Shown here piece by piece: positions 17,663-24,421 of a stretch of 64,000 bases of DNA; within the stretch, counting starts at the first letter, position 1, and every line of letters begins with the position of its first letter. This stretch comes from Hyphomicrobiales bacterium (GTDB lineage Bacteria > Pseudomonadota > Alphaproteobacteria > Rhizobiales > Rhizobiaceae): NCBI GenBank assembly GCA_900473175.1, contig UCKM01000012.1, positions 1 to 64,000 on the forward strand, in the 5' to 3' direction. Both the position numbers and the translations under genes were made by a program. A model generated the notes under the pieces. That model was not told the origin of the DNA and did not search any database. It saw only the letters and a program-made list of their open reading frames with translations.

Positions 17663-17960
17663 ACATAAAATCTGGACACGCGAAGAGGCCACTGCGCTCG
17701 CTTTGGCCTATCGCGCTTCTTTGACAGATGAAGAAGATGCCAAGCTGACCAAGGCCGCATTGGAGGATCCAGACACCGCGTTGGCAGGCGTACTTACCAA
17801 GCGACGCCCCGGTCGCCCCTTCGGCGAAGCGACCAAGAAGGCCGTCTCGATCCGGCTCAGTCCGGATGTGCTGGAGCATTTTCGATCCGGCGGTCCAGGC
17901 TGGCAAAGCCGCATCGATGATGCATTGCGCAAGGCAGCCGGCCTCAAGAAGCGCGCGTAG
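17643..17960 (+). CDS. brnA: BrnA family antitoxin
   Basis: 105 residues. The C-terminal ribbon-helix-helix segment (KKAVSIRLSPDVLEHFRSGG then PGWQSRIDDALRKAAG) is the BrnA DNA-binding and dimerisation domain. The N-terminal part binds and neutralises BrnT in studied homologues. The ATG at 17643 is used; another ATG two codons later (17649) is equally possible. It overlaps the 3' end of brnT, consistent with coupled translation. Confidence 0.9.
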   Translation: MNMSEPKHKIWTREEATALALAYRASLTDEEDAKLTKAALEDPDTALAGVLTKRRPGRPFGEATKKAVSIRLSPDVLEHFRSGGPGWQSRIDDALRKAAGLKKRA

Positions 17961-17984
17961 CGCCACGCTGGCACCGCGCCGGTC

Positions 17985-18130
17985 TTGACTCGTCGCGCAC
18001 TTTCCTGTTTAAGCCGGGCATCAATCCGCGACGAGTTTGAAACTCCGAGCAGCCGACCGGGACCCCGAAAGGGTTGAATCGATCCCGGAGGTCAACACCC
18101 GACAGCGCGATGCGCCCTCGGGTGTCATTT
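17985..18130 (+). ncRNA. Candidate structured RNA upstream of ffh
   Basis: Three helices follow each other in a non-coding gap. ACTCGTCGCG (17988-17997) pairs perfectly with CGCGACGAGT (18027-18036). GACC-GGGA (18055-18062) pairs with TCCC-gga-GGTC (18083-18093) and encloses CCC-GAAA-GGG (18064-18073), a stem with a GNRA tetraloop. ACACCCGA (18095-18102) pairs with TCGGGTGT (18118-18125) and is followed by CATTTTG, like a weak terminator. It may be a small RNA, the 3' trailer of brnTA, or a leader of ffh. I judge only that stable structure is present. Confidence 0.45.
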
Positions 18131-18180
18131 TGCTTTGAGCCATTGGCCCTGGCGCGGATTGTGCTTACCTTCCACGGAAA

Positions 18181-18202
18181 CAGGTCCCTGGAAGGAAGAA
18201 GG
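18181..18202 (+). promoter_or_regulatory. SRP-RNA-like motif in the ffh leader
   Basis: The leader reads CAGGTCC-CT-GGAAGGAAG-AAGG directly before the ffh start (ATG at 18211). The universal core of SRP RNA domain IV, the Ffh binding site, reads CAGGTCC-GGAAGGAAG-CAGCC. The match is exact apart from a two-base insertion in the loop and the last bases. The same purine-rich stretch also works as the ribosome binding site, which is the simpler explanation. Confidence 0.35.
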
Positions 18203-18210
18203 AAAACTGG

Positions 18211-19791
18211 ATGTTTGAGAGCTTACAGGAACGATTAGGTTCGATTTTGAATGGCCTGACCGGTCGCGGCGCGCTGTCGGAAGCCGACGTCGCCGCGGCA
18301 TTGCGCGAAGTGCGCCGGGCCTTGCTCGAAGCCGACGTCGCGCTCGATGTCGTCCGTTCCTTTACCGACAAGGTTCGCACCAAGGCCGTAGGCGCCGAAG
18401 TCCTGAAGAGCATCAAGCCCGGGCAGATGGTGGTCAAGATCGTCCACGACGAGCTGGTCAGCATGCTCGGCGAGGAAGGGGTCACCATCGACCTCAATGC
18501 ACCCGCACCCGTTGTCATCATGACGGTGGGCCTGCAGGGCTCCGGCAAGACCACGACCACCGGCAAGATCGGCAAGCGGCTGACCGAACGGTCGCGCAAA
18601 AAGGTGCTGTTGGCCTCGCTCGACACGCGCCGCCCCGCCGCCCAGGAACAGCTGCGCCAGCTCGGCGTCCAAACCGGCGTCGATACCCTTCCGATCATTG
18701 CCGGCCAGTCGCCGGTCGAGATTGCCGCTCGCGCCGTACAGGCCGCCAAGCTCGGTGGCCATGACGTCGTCATTCTCGACACCGCTGGCCGCACCCATAT
18801 CGACGAGCCTTTGATGGTCGAGATGGCGGACATCAAGAAGAAGGCCAATCCGCATGAAATCCTGTTGGTCGCCGATGCTCTGACCGGCCAGGACGCTGTC
18901 AATCTTGCCCGCTCCTTTGATGAGCGCGTTGGCATCACCGGTCTTGTACTGACGCGCATGGACGGCGATGGCCGTGGCGGTGCTGCCCTTTCGATGCGGG
19001 CCGTTACCGGCAAGCCGATCAAGCTGATTGCCACCGGCGAAAAAATGGATGCGCTCGAGGAGTTTTATCCTCGCCGCATCGCCGACCGTATTCTCGGCAT
19101 GGGCGACATCGTTTCGCTGGTCGAAAAGGCAGCCGAAAACATCGATGCGGAAAAAGCCGCAGCGATGGCCAAGAAAATGCAGTCCGGCAAGTTCGATCTC
19201 AATGATCTGGCCGACCAGATCGGCCAGATGCAGAAGATGGGCGGCATGGGCGGCATCATGGGCATGATGCCCGGCATGGGCAAGATGAAGGATCAGATGG
19301 CTGCCGCCGGCCTCGACGATTCCATTTTCAAGCGCCAGCTCGCCATCATCTCGTCGATGACGGCTGCCGAACGCGGCAATCCCGACCTGCTCAAGCATTC
19401 GCGCAAGCAGCGCATCGCCAAGGGCTCGGGCACCAATGCCGCCGACATCAACAAGCTTCTGAAAATGCACCGCCAGATGGCGGACATGATGAAGGCGATG
19501 GGCGGCAAGGGCAAAGGCGGCATCATGAAGCAGATGATGGGCGGCCTCGGCGCCAAGATGGGCTTGGGTGGCCTCGGCGGTATGGGCGGCATGCCCGACC
19601 TGTCGAAAATGGACCCCAAGCAGCTTGAGGCTCTGCAGAAGCAGGCGGAAGCTGCCGGCTTTGGCAAGGGCGGCGGGATGCCTGGCGGCCTTGGTGGCTT
19701 GCCCGGCGGTCTCGGTGGTTTGGGCGGCGGCATGCCGCGCCTGCCCGGACTTGGTGGTGGTCTTCCGGGCCTGCCAAAGAAGAAAGGGTGA
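18211..19791 (+). CDS. ffh: Signal recognition particle protein Ffh (SRP54)
   Basis: 526 residues. Ffh binds signal sequences and 4.5S RNA and, with FtsY, delivers ribosomes to SecYEG. The N domain (1-95) is followed by the GTPase G domain with GLQGSGKT (108-115), DTRRPAAQEQL, DTAGR (about 190) and TRMDGDGRGGAALS (about 250). The methionine-rich M domain starts near 300. The tail after about residue 440 is unusually long and rich in Gly, Met and Pro, a low-complexity extension beyond the M domain that is common in rhizobia. A purine-rich ribosome binding site precedes the ATG. The chorismate mutase gene follows with essentially no gap. Confidence 0.98.
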   Translation: MFESLQERLGSILNGLTGRGALSEADVAAALREVRRALLEADVALDVVRSFTDKVRTKAVGAEVLKSIKPGQMVVKIVHDELVSMLGEEGVTIDLNAPAPVVIMTVGLQGSGKTTTTGKIGKRLTERSRKKVLLASLDTRRPAAQEQLRQLGVQTGVDTLPIIAGQSPVEIAARAVQAAKLGGHDVVILDTAGRTHIDEPLMVEMADIKKKANPHEILLVADALTGQDAVNLARSFDERVGITGLVLTRMDGDGRGGAALSMRAVTGKPIKLIATGEKMDALEEFYPRRIADRILGMGDIVSLVEKAAENIDAEKAAAMAKKMQSGKFDLNDLADQIGQMQKMGGMGGIMGMMPGMGKMKDQMAAAGLDDSIFKRQLAIISSMTAAERGNPDLLKHSRKQRIAKGSGTNAADINKLLKMHRQMADMMKAMGGKGKGGIMKQMMGGLGAKMGLGGLGGMGGMPDLSKMDPKQLEALQKQAEAAGFGKGGGMPGGLGGLPGGLGGLGGGMPRLPGLGGGLPGLPKKKG

Positions 19792-19793
19792 TC

Positions 19794-20099
19794 ATGTCCT
19801 CGTCATCGCTTCCAAAGGAACTCATCGAACTGCGCGCTTCAATCGACAATATCGATGCGGCGCTGATCCACATGCTCGCCGAGCGTTTCCGCTGCACAAA
19901 GGCAGTGGGCGTGCTGAAGGCAAAGAATGGCCTCGCCGCGGCCGATCCGGCCAGAGAAAAACGACAGGTCGAACGTCTGCGCTCATTGGCGCAAGACGCC
20001 GACCTCGACCCCGATTTTGCCGAGAAGTTCCTGAACTTCATCGTCAAGGAAGTGATCAGGCATCACGAAACAACAGCCGCCAAGGAAAACGGCGTCTAA
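19794..20099 (+). CDS. Chorismate mutase, AroQ class
   Basis: 101 residues, the size of a stand-alone AroQ domain. It converts chorismate to prephenate for phenylalanine and tyrosine synthesis. The helical pattern LIELRASIDNIDAALIHMLAERF, the basic residues KAVGVLKAKNG, and the C-terminal helix FAEKFLNFIVKEVIRHH are typical. The ATG at 19794 starts three bases after the ffh stop; a GTG at 19788 overlaps that stop and would allow coupling. It lies between ffh and rpsP, an arrangement common in alphaproteobacteria. Confidence 0.9.
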   Translation: MSSSSLPKELIELRASIDNIDAALIHMLAERFRCTKAVGVLKAKNGLAAADPAREKRQVERLRSLAQDADLDPDFAEKFLNFIVKEVIRHHETTAAKENGV

Positions 20100-20123
20100 C
20101 TCAACTCTTAAGGAGAAATAACC

Positions 20124-20564
20124 ATGTCACTGAAAATCCGTCTGGCCCGCGCAGGGTCGAAGAAGCGTCCTTACTACCACGTCGTCGTTGCAGACGTTCG
20201 CGCACCGCGCGACGGCCGTTTCATCGAAACCGTTGGCGCATGGAACCCGATGCTTCCCAAGGATGGCGACCGCGTCAAGCTCGACGCCGAGCGCATCCAG
20301 TACTGGATCGGTCACGGCGCACAGCCGACCGACCGTGTTCTGCGCTTCCTCGATCAGGCTGGCGTTGTCAAGCGCGATGCCCGTAACAATCCTGAGAAGG
20401 CTCTCCCGGGCAAGAAGGCGCAGGAGCGCGTTGCCCTTGCCAAGCAGGCTGAAGAAGATGCGAAGGCCAAGATTGCCGCTGAAGCAGAAGCCGCCAAGGC
20501 TGCCGCTGAAGCTGCCAAGGCCGCTGCGGAAGCTCCGGCCGAGGAAGCTGCTGCCAGCGAGTAA
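20124..20564 (+). CDS. rpsP: 30S ribosomal protein S16
   Basis: 146 residues. The S16 core occupies about 1-85 ([52 protein letters not shown]). The remainder is an Ala/Lys/Glu-rich tail, a known alphaproteobacterial extension. The ribosome binding site TAAGGAGAAA is strong. It is followed by a strong terminator, and the usual partners rimM, trmD and rplS do not follow. Confidence 0.98.
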   Translation: MSLKIRLARAGSKKRPYYHVVVADVRAPRDGRFIETVGAWNPMLPKDGDRVKLDAERIQYWIGHGAQPTDRVLRFLDQAGVVKRDARNNPEKALPGKKAQERVALAKQAEEDAKAKIAAEAEAAKAAAEAAKAAAEAPAEEAAASE

Positions 20565-20592
20565 GCTGTCAGGCACTCTTGATTGCATTTGG

Positions 20593-20619
20593 AAACGGGT
20601 GGCTTTGCCGCCCGTTTTT
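20593..20619 (+). terminator. Intrinsic terminator after rpsP
   Basis: An 11-bp stem AAACGGGTGGC / GCCGCCCGTTT (one G-U pair), a TTT loop and a run of T at the 3' side. It closes the ffh-chorismate mutase-rpsP transcript. Confidence 0.9.
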
Positions 20620-20736
20620 CATTTAGACCAGGCAATCTCTTGAACCCAACAAATTGTCACGGGCCTGCAAAAAAACCGAAACATTCCCGGCGCAAGAAGG
20701 AGCAACCAGCCACCACCAGCCAGGAGAAACAATTTC

Positions 20737-22311
20737 ATGACGAAATCGGCTTCATTCACGCGCCGCAACTTTCTCGTTTCAACCGGAGCCGTTGGGCTCA
20801 CCGCATCGGGCCTCGCCCTCCCATCCTACTCTCGTGCCGCTTCCCGCCCCGTCTTCACCCATGGCGTCCAGTCGGGCGATGTCGATTCGGCAGCGGGAAT
20901 GATCTGGACACGGACCGACCGGCCGGCACGCGTCAATATCGAGGTTGCCACCACCGAGAGCTTTGCGAACCCGGTAAGGCTGCCGCCGCTCAATGCTTTT
21001 CCCGAAAGCGACTTTGCCGTGAAGCAATTGCTGACGGATCTCGCTTCAGACCAGGACGTCTTCTACCGCCTGACTGCGGTGGATCTGAGCGATCTCAATG
21101 CCGTTTCAGAACCGATCATCGGTCGTTTCAGGACCGCTCCAACGTCACGGCGCAATATCCGCTTTGCCTGGTCCGGTGACACGGTTGGTCAGGGTTGGGG
21201 CATCGATCAAACCGGCATGAAGACCTATGCCACCATCGCCAGCCACACGCCGGACTTCTTCCTGCACTCGGGCGACACAATCTATGCCGACGGCCCCCTG
21301 CTTGAGGAAGTCGACCTGAAGGACGGCACCAAATGGAAGAACCGCATCATCACTGACGAGAAACGCAAGGTCGCCGAGACACTGGACGAGTATCGCGGGC
21401 AGTGGAAATACAACATGCTCGACGATCATGTGCGGACGCTGAATGCGGTCTGCCCGACCTTCTTTCAATGGGACGATCATGAGGTAACCAACAACTGGTC
21501 TTCCTCGAAGAACCTCAGCGCCGATGATCGCTACACGGAAAAATCCATTGCGCTTCTCTCCGCCCGCGCTGGCCGCGCCTTTCACGAGATGACGCCGATC
21601 CGTTACACCCCGGCGGAACCCGGCCGCGTTTATCGCAAGATCGCCTATGGTCCCCTGCTCGACGTTTTCTTCCTCGACTTGCGCTCCTATCGCGGCCCGA
21701 ATGGTCCGGATATGGAAGAGACGATCTCGCCGCAGTCCGCCATCGTCGGCGAACGGCAGGTAAAGTGGCTCAAACGCGAACTTCTGAATTCCAGAGCCAC
21801 CTGGAAGGTCATCGCTTCGGACATGCCGCTCGGACTGGTTGTCTGGGACAATGGCAAGGACAAGAAGGGCGCGGAGGCCGTTTCCAATGGAGACAACGGT
21901 CCGGCAAAGGGCCGGGAACTTGAGATCGCCGATCTGCTGCGCTTTATCAAGACCGCCGGTATCAGGAACACCACATGGTTCACCGCCGACGTCCACTACA
22001 CGGCAGCGCATTATTACAATCCGGACAAGGCACAGTTTCAGGATTTTGAACCGTTCTGGGAATTCGTTTCGGGTCCGATTCATGCGGGAACCTTCGGGCC
22101 GAACGATCTCGACCAGACATTCGGGCCGGAGCTTAAATTCATCAAGGCCCCGACAGCCGAGCAAGGGCAGAACTTGCCGCCGTCAGCGGGCCTCCAGTTC
22201 TTCGGCCTGGTCGATATTGACGGAGCGAGCGAACAGATGACCGTGCGGCTGATGGACCGCGACAATGCCGAGCTCTACAAGGTGACATTGGATCCGGTTC
22301 GCCAGGGTTGA
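20737..22311 (+). CDS. phoD: Alkaline phosphatase D, Tat-exported
   Basis: 524 residues. The N-terminus is a Tat signal (TRRNFLVSTGAVGLTASGLAL, twin Arg9-Arg10), so the folded metalloenzyme goes to the periplasm. PhoD enzymes hydrolyse phosphate mono- and diesters using Fe3+/Ca2+. Visible motifs: HGVQSGDV (substrate lobe), WSGDT, SGDTIYADGP, WDDHEVTNNW, FLDLRSYRGPNG and ADVHYTAAHYYNP with metal-binding Asp and His. It is monocistronic between terminators at 20593 and 22330. No Pho box was found by eye. Confidence 0.94.
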   Translation: MTKSASFTRRNFLVSTGAVGLTASGLALPSYSRAASRPVFTHGVQSGDVDSAAGMIWTRTDRPARVNIEVATTESFANPVRLPPLNAFPESDFAVKQLLTDLASDQDVFYRLTAVDLSDLNAVSEPIIGRFRTAPTSRRNIRFAWSGDTVGQGWGIDQTGMKTYATIASHTPDFFLHSGDTIYADGPLLEEVDLKDGTKWKNRIITDEKRKVAETLDEYRGQWKYNMLDDHVRTLNAVCPTFFQWDDHEVTNNWSSSKNLSADDRYTEKSIALLSARAGRAFHEMTPIRYTPAEPGRVYRKIAYGPLLDVFFLDLRSYRGPNGPDMEETISPQSAIVGERQVKWLKRELLNSRATWKVIASDMPLGLVVWDNGKDKKGAEAVSNGDNGPAKGRELEIADLLRFIKTAGIRNTTWFTADVHYTAAHYYNPDKAQFQDFEPFWEFVSGPIHAGTFGPNDLDQTFGPELKFIKAPTAEQGQNLPPSAGLQFFGLVDIDGASEQMTVRLMDRDNAELYKVTLDPVRQG

Positions 22312-22329
22312 GCCAGCCTATACAATTGC

Positions 22330-22357
22330 CAGACGGGTGGCGCTGCCGCCCGTCTTG
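22330..22357. terminator. Bidirectional intrinsic terminator
   Basis: A perfect stem AAGACGGG-type (AGACGGGTGGC / GCCGCCCGTCT with one G-U) and a GCT loop lies between the convergent phoD and TetR genes. The stem sequence is almost the same as the terminator after rpsP at 20593. Confidence 0.75.
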
Positions 22358-22360
22358 CTG

Positions 22361-22972
22361 TCAGGTGCCCTGTGAGGTCAAGGTGTCCCACCCGGCCATG
22401 GCGGCATTGGCCGTGTTCATCAACGCTTCCAACGACGCTCCATCGCGGGCCGTAATCGACATGCCGTGCTGCACGGTCGCATAGAATTCGGCGACCTGCT
22501 GGCAATCAACTGTCGTCGGTAGCTCGCCGTCGCGGACGCCCTGTTCAAGCCTCTCGCGCAACTTTGTCACGTTAGCGAGGCGTTGTTCGCGTAACAGCGT
22601 ACACACTGATTCCGATCCCTGTTCGCCGTGGAGAGCCCCAAGTACGATGAGACAGCCGTGCGGCTGGTCCACCTGCGAATAGGCCAGTGCTGTCTCCTTC
22701 AGAAAATTGGTGAAGCCCTCGCGCGCCGTCGCGGCTTGGGGAAGCGCTTCCCAGATCTGCACACCGACATTGGCTTGGTAGACTTCCACTGCCTGTTTGA
22801 AGAGCTCGGCCTTGCTGCCGAATGCCGCGTAAAGGCTCGGCGCATTGATCGCCATGGCGTCCGTCAAATCGGCCAGTGAAGCTCCCTCATAGCCTTTCTT
22901 CCAGAAAACCTGCATGGCGCAGGCCAGAGCCTCATCCCGGTTGAATGCGCGTGGGCGGCCGCGTTGAGACAT
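22361..22972 (-). CDS. TetR family repressor
   Basis: 203 residues. The N-terminal helix-turn-helix (about 10-55: FNRDEALACAMQVFWKKGYEG, SLADLTDAMAINAPSLYAAFG) is clear. The C-terminal domain with LIVLGALHGEQGSESV and a Cys-containing helix resembles the TetR_C group that accompanies SDR or oxidoreductase genes. It is divergent from an SDR gene, and two matching palindromic sites lie in the 100-nt spacer, so it should repress the SDR and itself. The inducer is unknown. Confidence 0.9.
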   Translation of the reverse strand: MSQRGRPRAFNRDEALACAMQVFWKKGYEGASLADLTDAMAINAPSLYAAFGSKAELFKQAVEVYQANVGVQIWEALPQAATAREGFTNFLKETALAYSQVDQPHGCLIVLGALHGEQGSESVCTLLREQRLANVTKLRERLEQGVRDGELPTTVDCQQVAEFYATVQHGMSITARDGASLEALMNTANAAMAGWDTLTSQGT

Positions 22973-22987
22973 GGCTGCTTCCTTTCT

Positions 22988-23001
22988 GTAGTGATCAATA
23001 C
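22988..23001. promoter_or_regulatory. TetR operator, site 1
   Basis: GTAGTGATCAATAC is a near-perfect palindrome (GTA-n-TGATCA-n-TAC). It is placed just upstream of the TetR gene start and matches the second site at 23044-23057 in inverted order. Confidence 0.6.
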
Positions 23002-23043
23002 ATAAAATGCTTGACGCCTTTTGGCAAGCATGACAGATATTTT

Positions 23044-23057
23044 GTATCGTTCACTAC
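23044..23057. promoter_or_regulatory. TetR operator, site 2
   Basis: GTATCGTTCACTAC, read on the other strand as GTAGTGAACGATAC, matches site 1 at 11 of 14 bases. It lies 15 nt before the SDR start, where bound repressor would block transcription or translation initiation. Confidence 0.6.
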
Positions 23058-23072
23058 ATAAAAGGAACTTGC

Positions 23073-23813
23073 ATGTCACGTCTGGACAACAAGGTAGCTT
23101 TCATAACCGGCGGAAGCCGCGGCATCGGTGCCGCCATCGCACTCAAATTGGCCGAGGATGGTGCAGACATTGCTATCACCTTTACCAGCGCGGCCGGCAA
23201 GGCGGCGGAAATCGTTGGTGCTGTCGAAAGGCTGGGGCGGCGGGCCATCGCCATCAAGGTGGACAATCTTGACGCGGCCGCTCTCGAAGCCGCTGTCAAT
23301 GAAGCCCATCACAAGCTCGGCCGATTGGATATTCTGGTCAACAGTGCCGGGGTCTACTCGATGGATACGGTTGATACGTTGACGCTCGAGGAGTTTGACC
23401 GGGTAATGTTCATCCATGTCCGGGCAAGCTTTGTTGCGGCAAAGGCGGCTGCGGCACTCATGGGTCCAGGCGGGCGCGTAATTTCGATTGGCAGCAATCT
23501 CGGCGAGATCGTGCCCTTCCCGGGGCTCGTCGCCTACGCAACCAGCAAGGCCGCGCTTACCGGCCTCACCAAAGCACTCGCCCGCGATCTCGGTTCACGG
23601 GAAATCACCGCGAATATAGTCCAGCCGGGATCAACCGATACGGACATGAATCCAGCCAACGGCGATCACGCGGACGGCCAGCGCGCCCGCATGGCGATTC
23701 CGCGTTTCGGCCAGGCAAAGGACATTGCCGGGCTCGTCGCTTTTCTAGCCGGCGAGGAAGGCCGTTTCATAACCGGCGCATCGCTCACCATCGATGGCGG
23801 CGCCAACGCTTGA
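23073..23813 (+). CDS. Short-chain dehydrogenase/reductase
   Basis: 246 residues, classical SDR. The nucleotide-binding motif TGGSRGIG spans 12-19, the NSAG motif is near 90, and the catalytic set is Ser141, Tyr155 and Lys159 (YATSK). The pattern is close to 3-oxoacyl-ACP reductase or sugar dehydrogenase-like SDRs; the substrate cannot be told. An AAAGGAAC ribosome binding site precedes the ATG. It is divergently transcribed from a TetR gene with shared operators and is likely induced by the TetR ligand. Confidence 0.9.
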   Translation: MSRLDNKVAFITGGSRGIGAAIALKLAEDGADIAITFTSAAGKAAEIVGAVERLGRRAIAIKVDNLDAAALEAAVNEAHHKLGRLDILVNSAGVYSMDTVDTLTLEEFDRVMFIHVRASFVAAKAAAALMGPGGRVISIGSNLGEIVPFPGLVAYATSKAALTGLTKALARDLGSREITANIVQPGSTDTDMNPANGDHADGQRARMAIPRFGQAKDIAGLVAFLAGEEGRFITGASLTIDGGANA

Positions 23814-23842
23814 TGACAACGGGCCGGTGCGCAAACGCCACC

Positions 23843-24232
23843 TCAGCGGTCGCCCTTGCGCACCAGCTTGCCCTCTTCGGCCTTGTGAAAATATTGCGAG
23901 CAGACGAGCCAACCCTTCAGCGGCCGCAACAGGATCAGGCTCCCGAGCAGGGTTAGCGGCAACGTCGTGACAAGATGCACCCAGATCGACACTTCATAGG
24001 TTGTCTGCAGCCACAGCGCGAACAGCATGGCAGGCACGGCAACGATTGTCATGGCGAAGAAAGCCGGGCCGTCCGCCGGATCCGCAAATGAATAATCCAA
24101 CCCGCATACCTCGCATGACGGGGCCAGCCTCAGGAAGCCGTTGAACAAATGGCCCTGCTGGCATTGCGGGCAACGTCCCAGAATGCCGGTTTGCATCGGG
24201 TTTTTCGTCGCGTGGTAGTGAACGTTTGACAT
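23843..24232 (-). CDS. DUF983 membrane protein with zinc ribbon
   Basis: 129 residues. Two CxxC pairs, Cys21-Cys24 and Cys40-Cys43, form a zinc ribbon ahead of two transmembrane helices (about 56-76 and 84-102) and a short basic tail. This is the DUF983 architecture, whose function is unknown to me. The ATG has an AAAGGCGA ribosome binding site. The gene is divergent from a MocR regulator gene, and both promoters carry copies of one palindromic site, so the regulator very likely controls it. Confidence 0.88.
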   Translation of the reverse strand: MSNVHYHATKNPMQTGILGRCPQCQQGHLFNGFLRLAPSCEVCGLDYSFADPADGPAFFAMTIVAVPAMLFALWLQTTYEVSIWVHLVTTLPLTLLGSLILLRPLKGWLVCSQYFHKAEEGKLVRKGDR

Positions 24233-24258
24233 GGCAATCGCCTTTCAATGCCCGTCTC

Positions 24259-24285
24259 ATTGTATGGTTATTGTGCACATACAAT
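24259..24285. promoter_or_regulatory. MocR operator, DUF983 side
   Basis: ATTGTATG and CATACAAT form an inverted repeat with 11 nt between. The 16-mer ATTGTATGGTTATTGT starting here recurs exactly, inverted, at 24397-24412. It lies 27-53 nt upstream of the DUF983 start codon. Confidence 0.7.
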
Positions 24286-24387
24286 TGAGACCTTATCTGC
24301 GGCACTATACGCCTTGTATGGATTAAAATAAAGAATAATTCATCAATCAGCGACAATTTGACTTGCAAACGCTTCGTTCTTCCCCTA

Positions 24388-24412
24388 ATTGTATGGACAA
24401 TAACCATACAAT
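24388..24412. promoter_or_regulatory. MocR operator, autoregulatory side
   Basis: ATTGTATGG and CCATACAAT form a perfect 9-bp inverted repeat with 7 nt between, ending 9 nt before the regulator ATG. A lone half-site TTGTATGG also occurs at 24314-24321 between the two operators. Confidence 0.7.
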
Positions 24413-24421
24413 GGATACCCT

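Noticed and set aside
17961-18210. 4.5S (SRP) RNA gene upstream of ffh
   Set aside because: The domain IV core is present only as an imperfect match fused to the ffh start codon; there is no closing stem or terminator expected of ffs, so I list it as a motif only.
18235-19470. 411-codon minus-strand ORF inside ffh
   Set aside because: Antisense to ffh, His/Asp/Gly-rich shadow frame.
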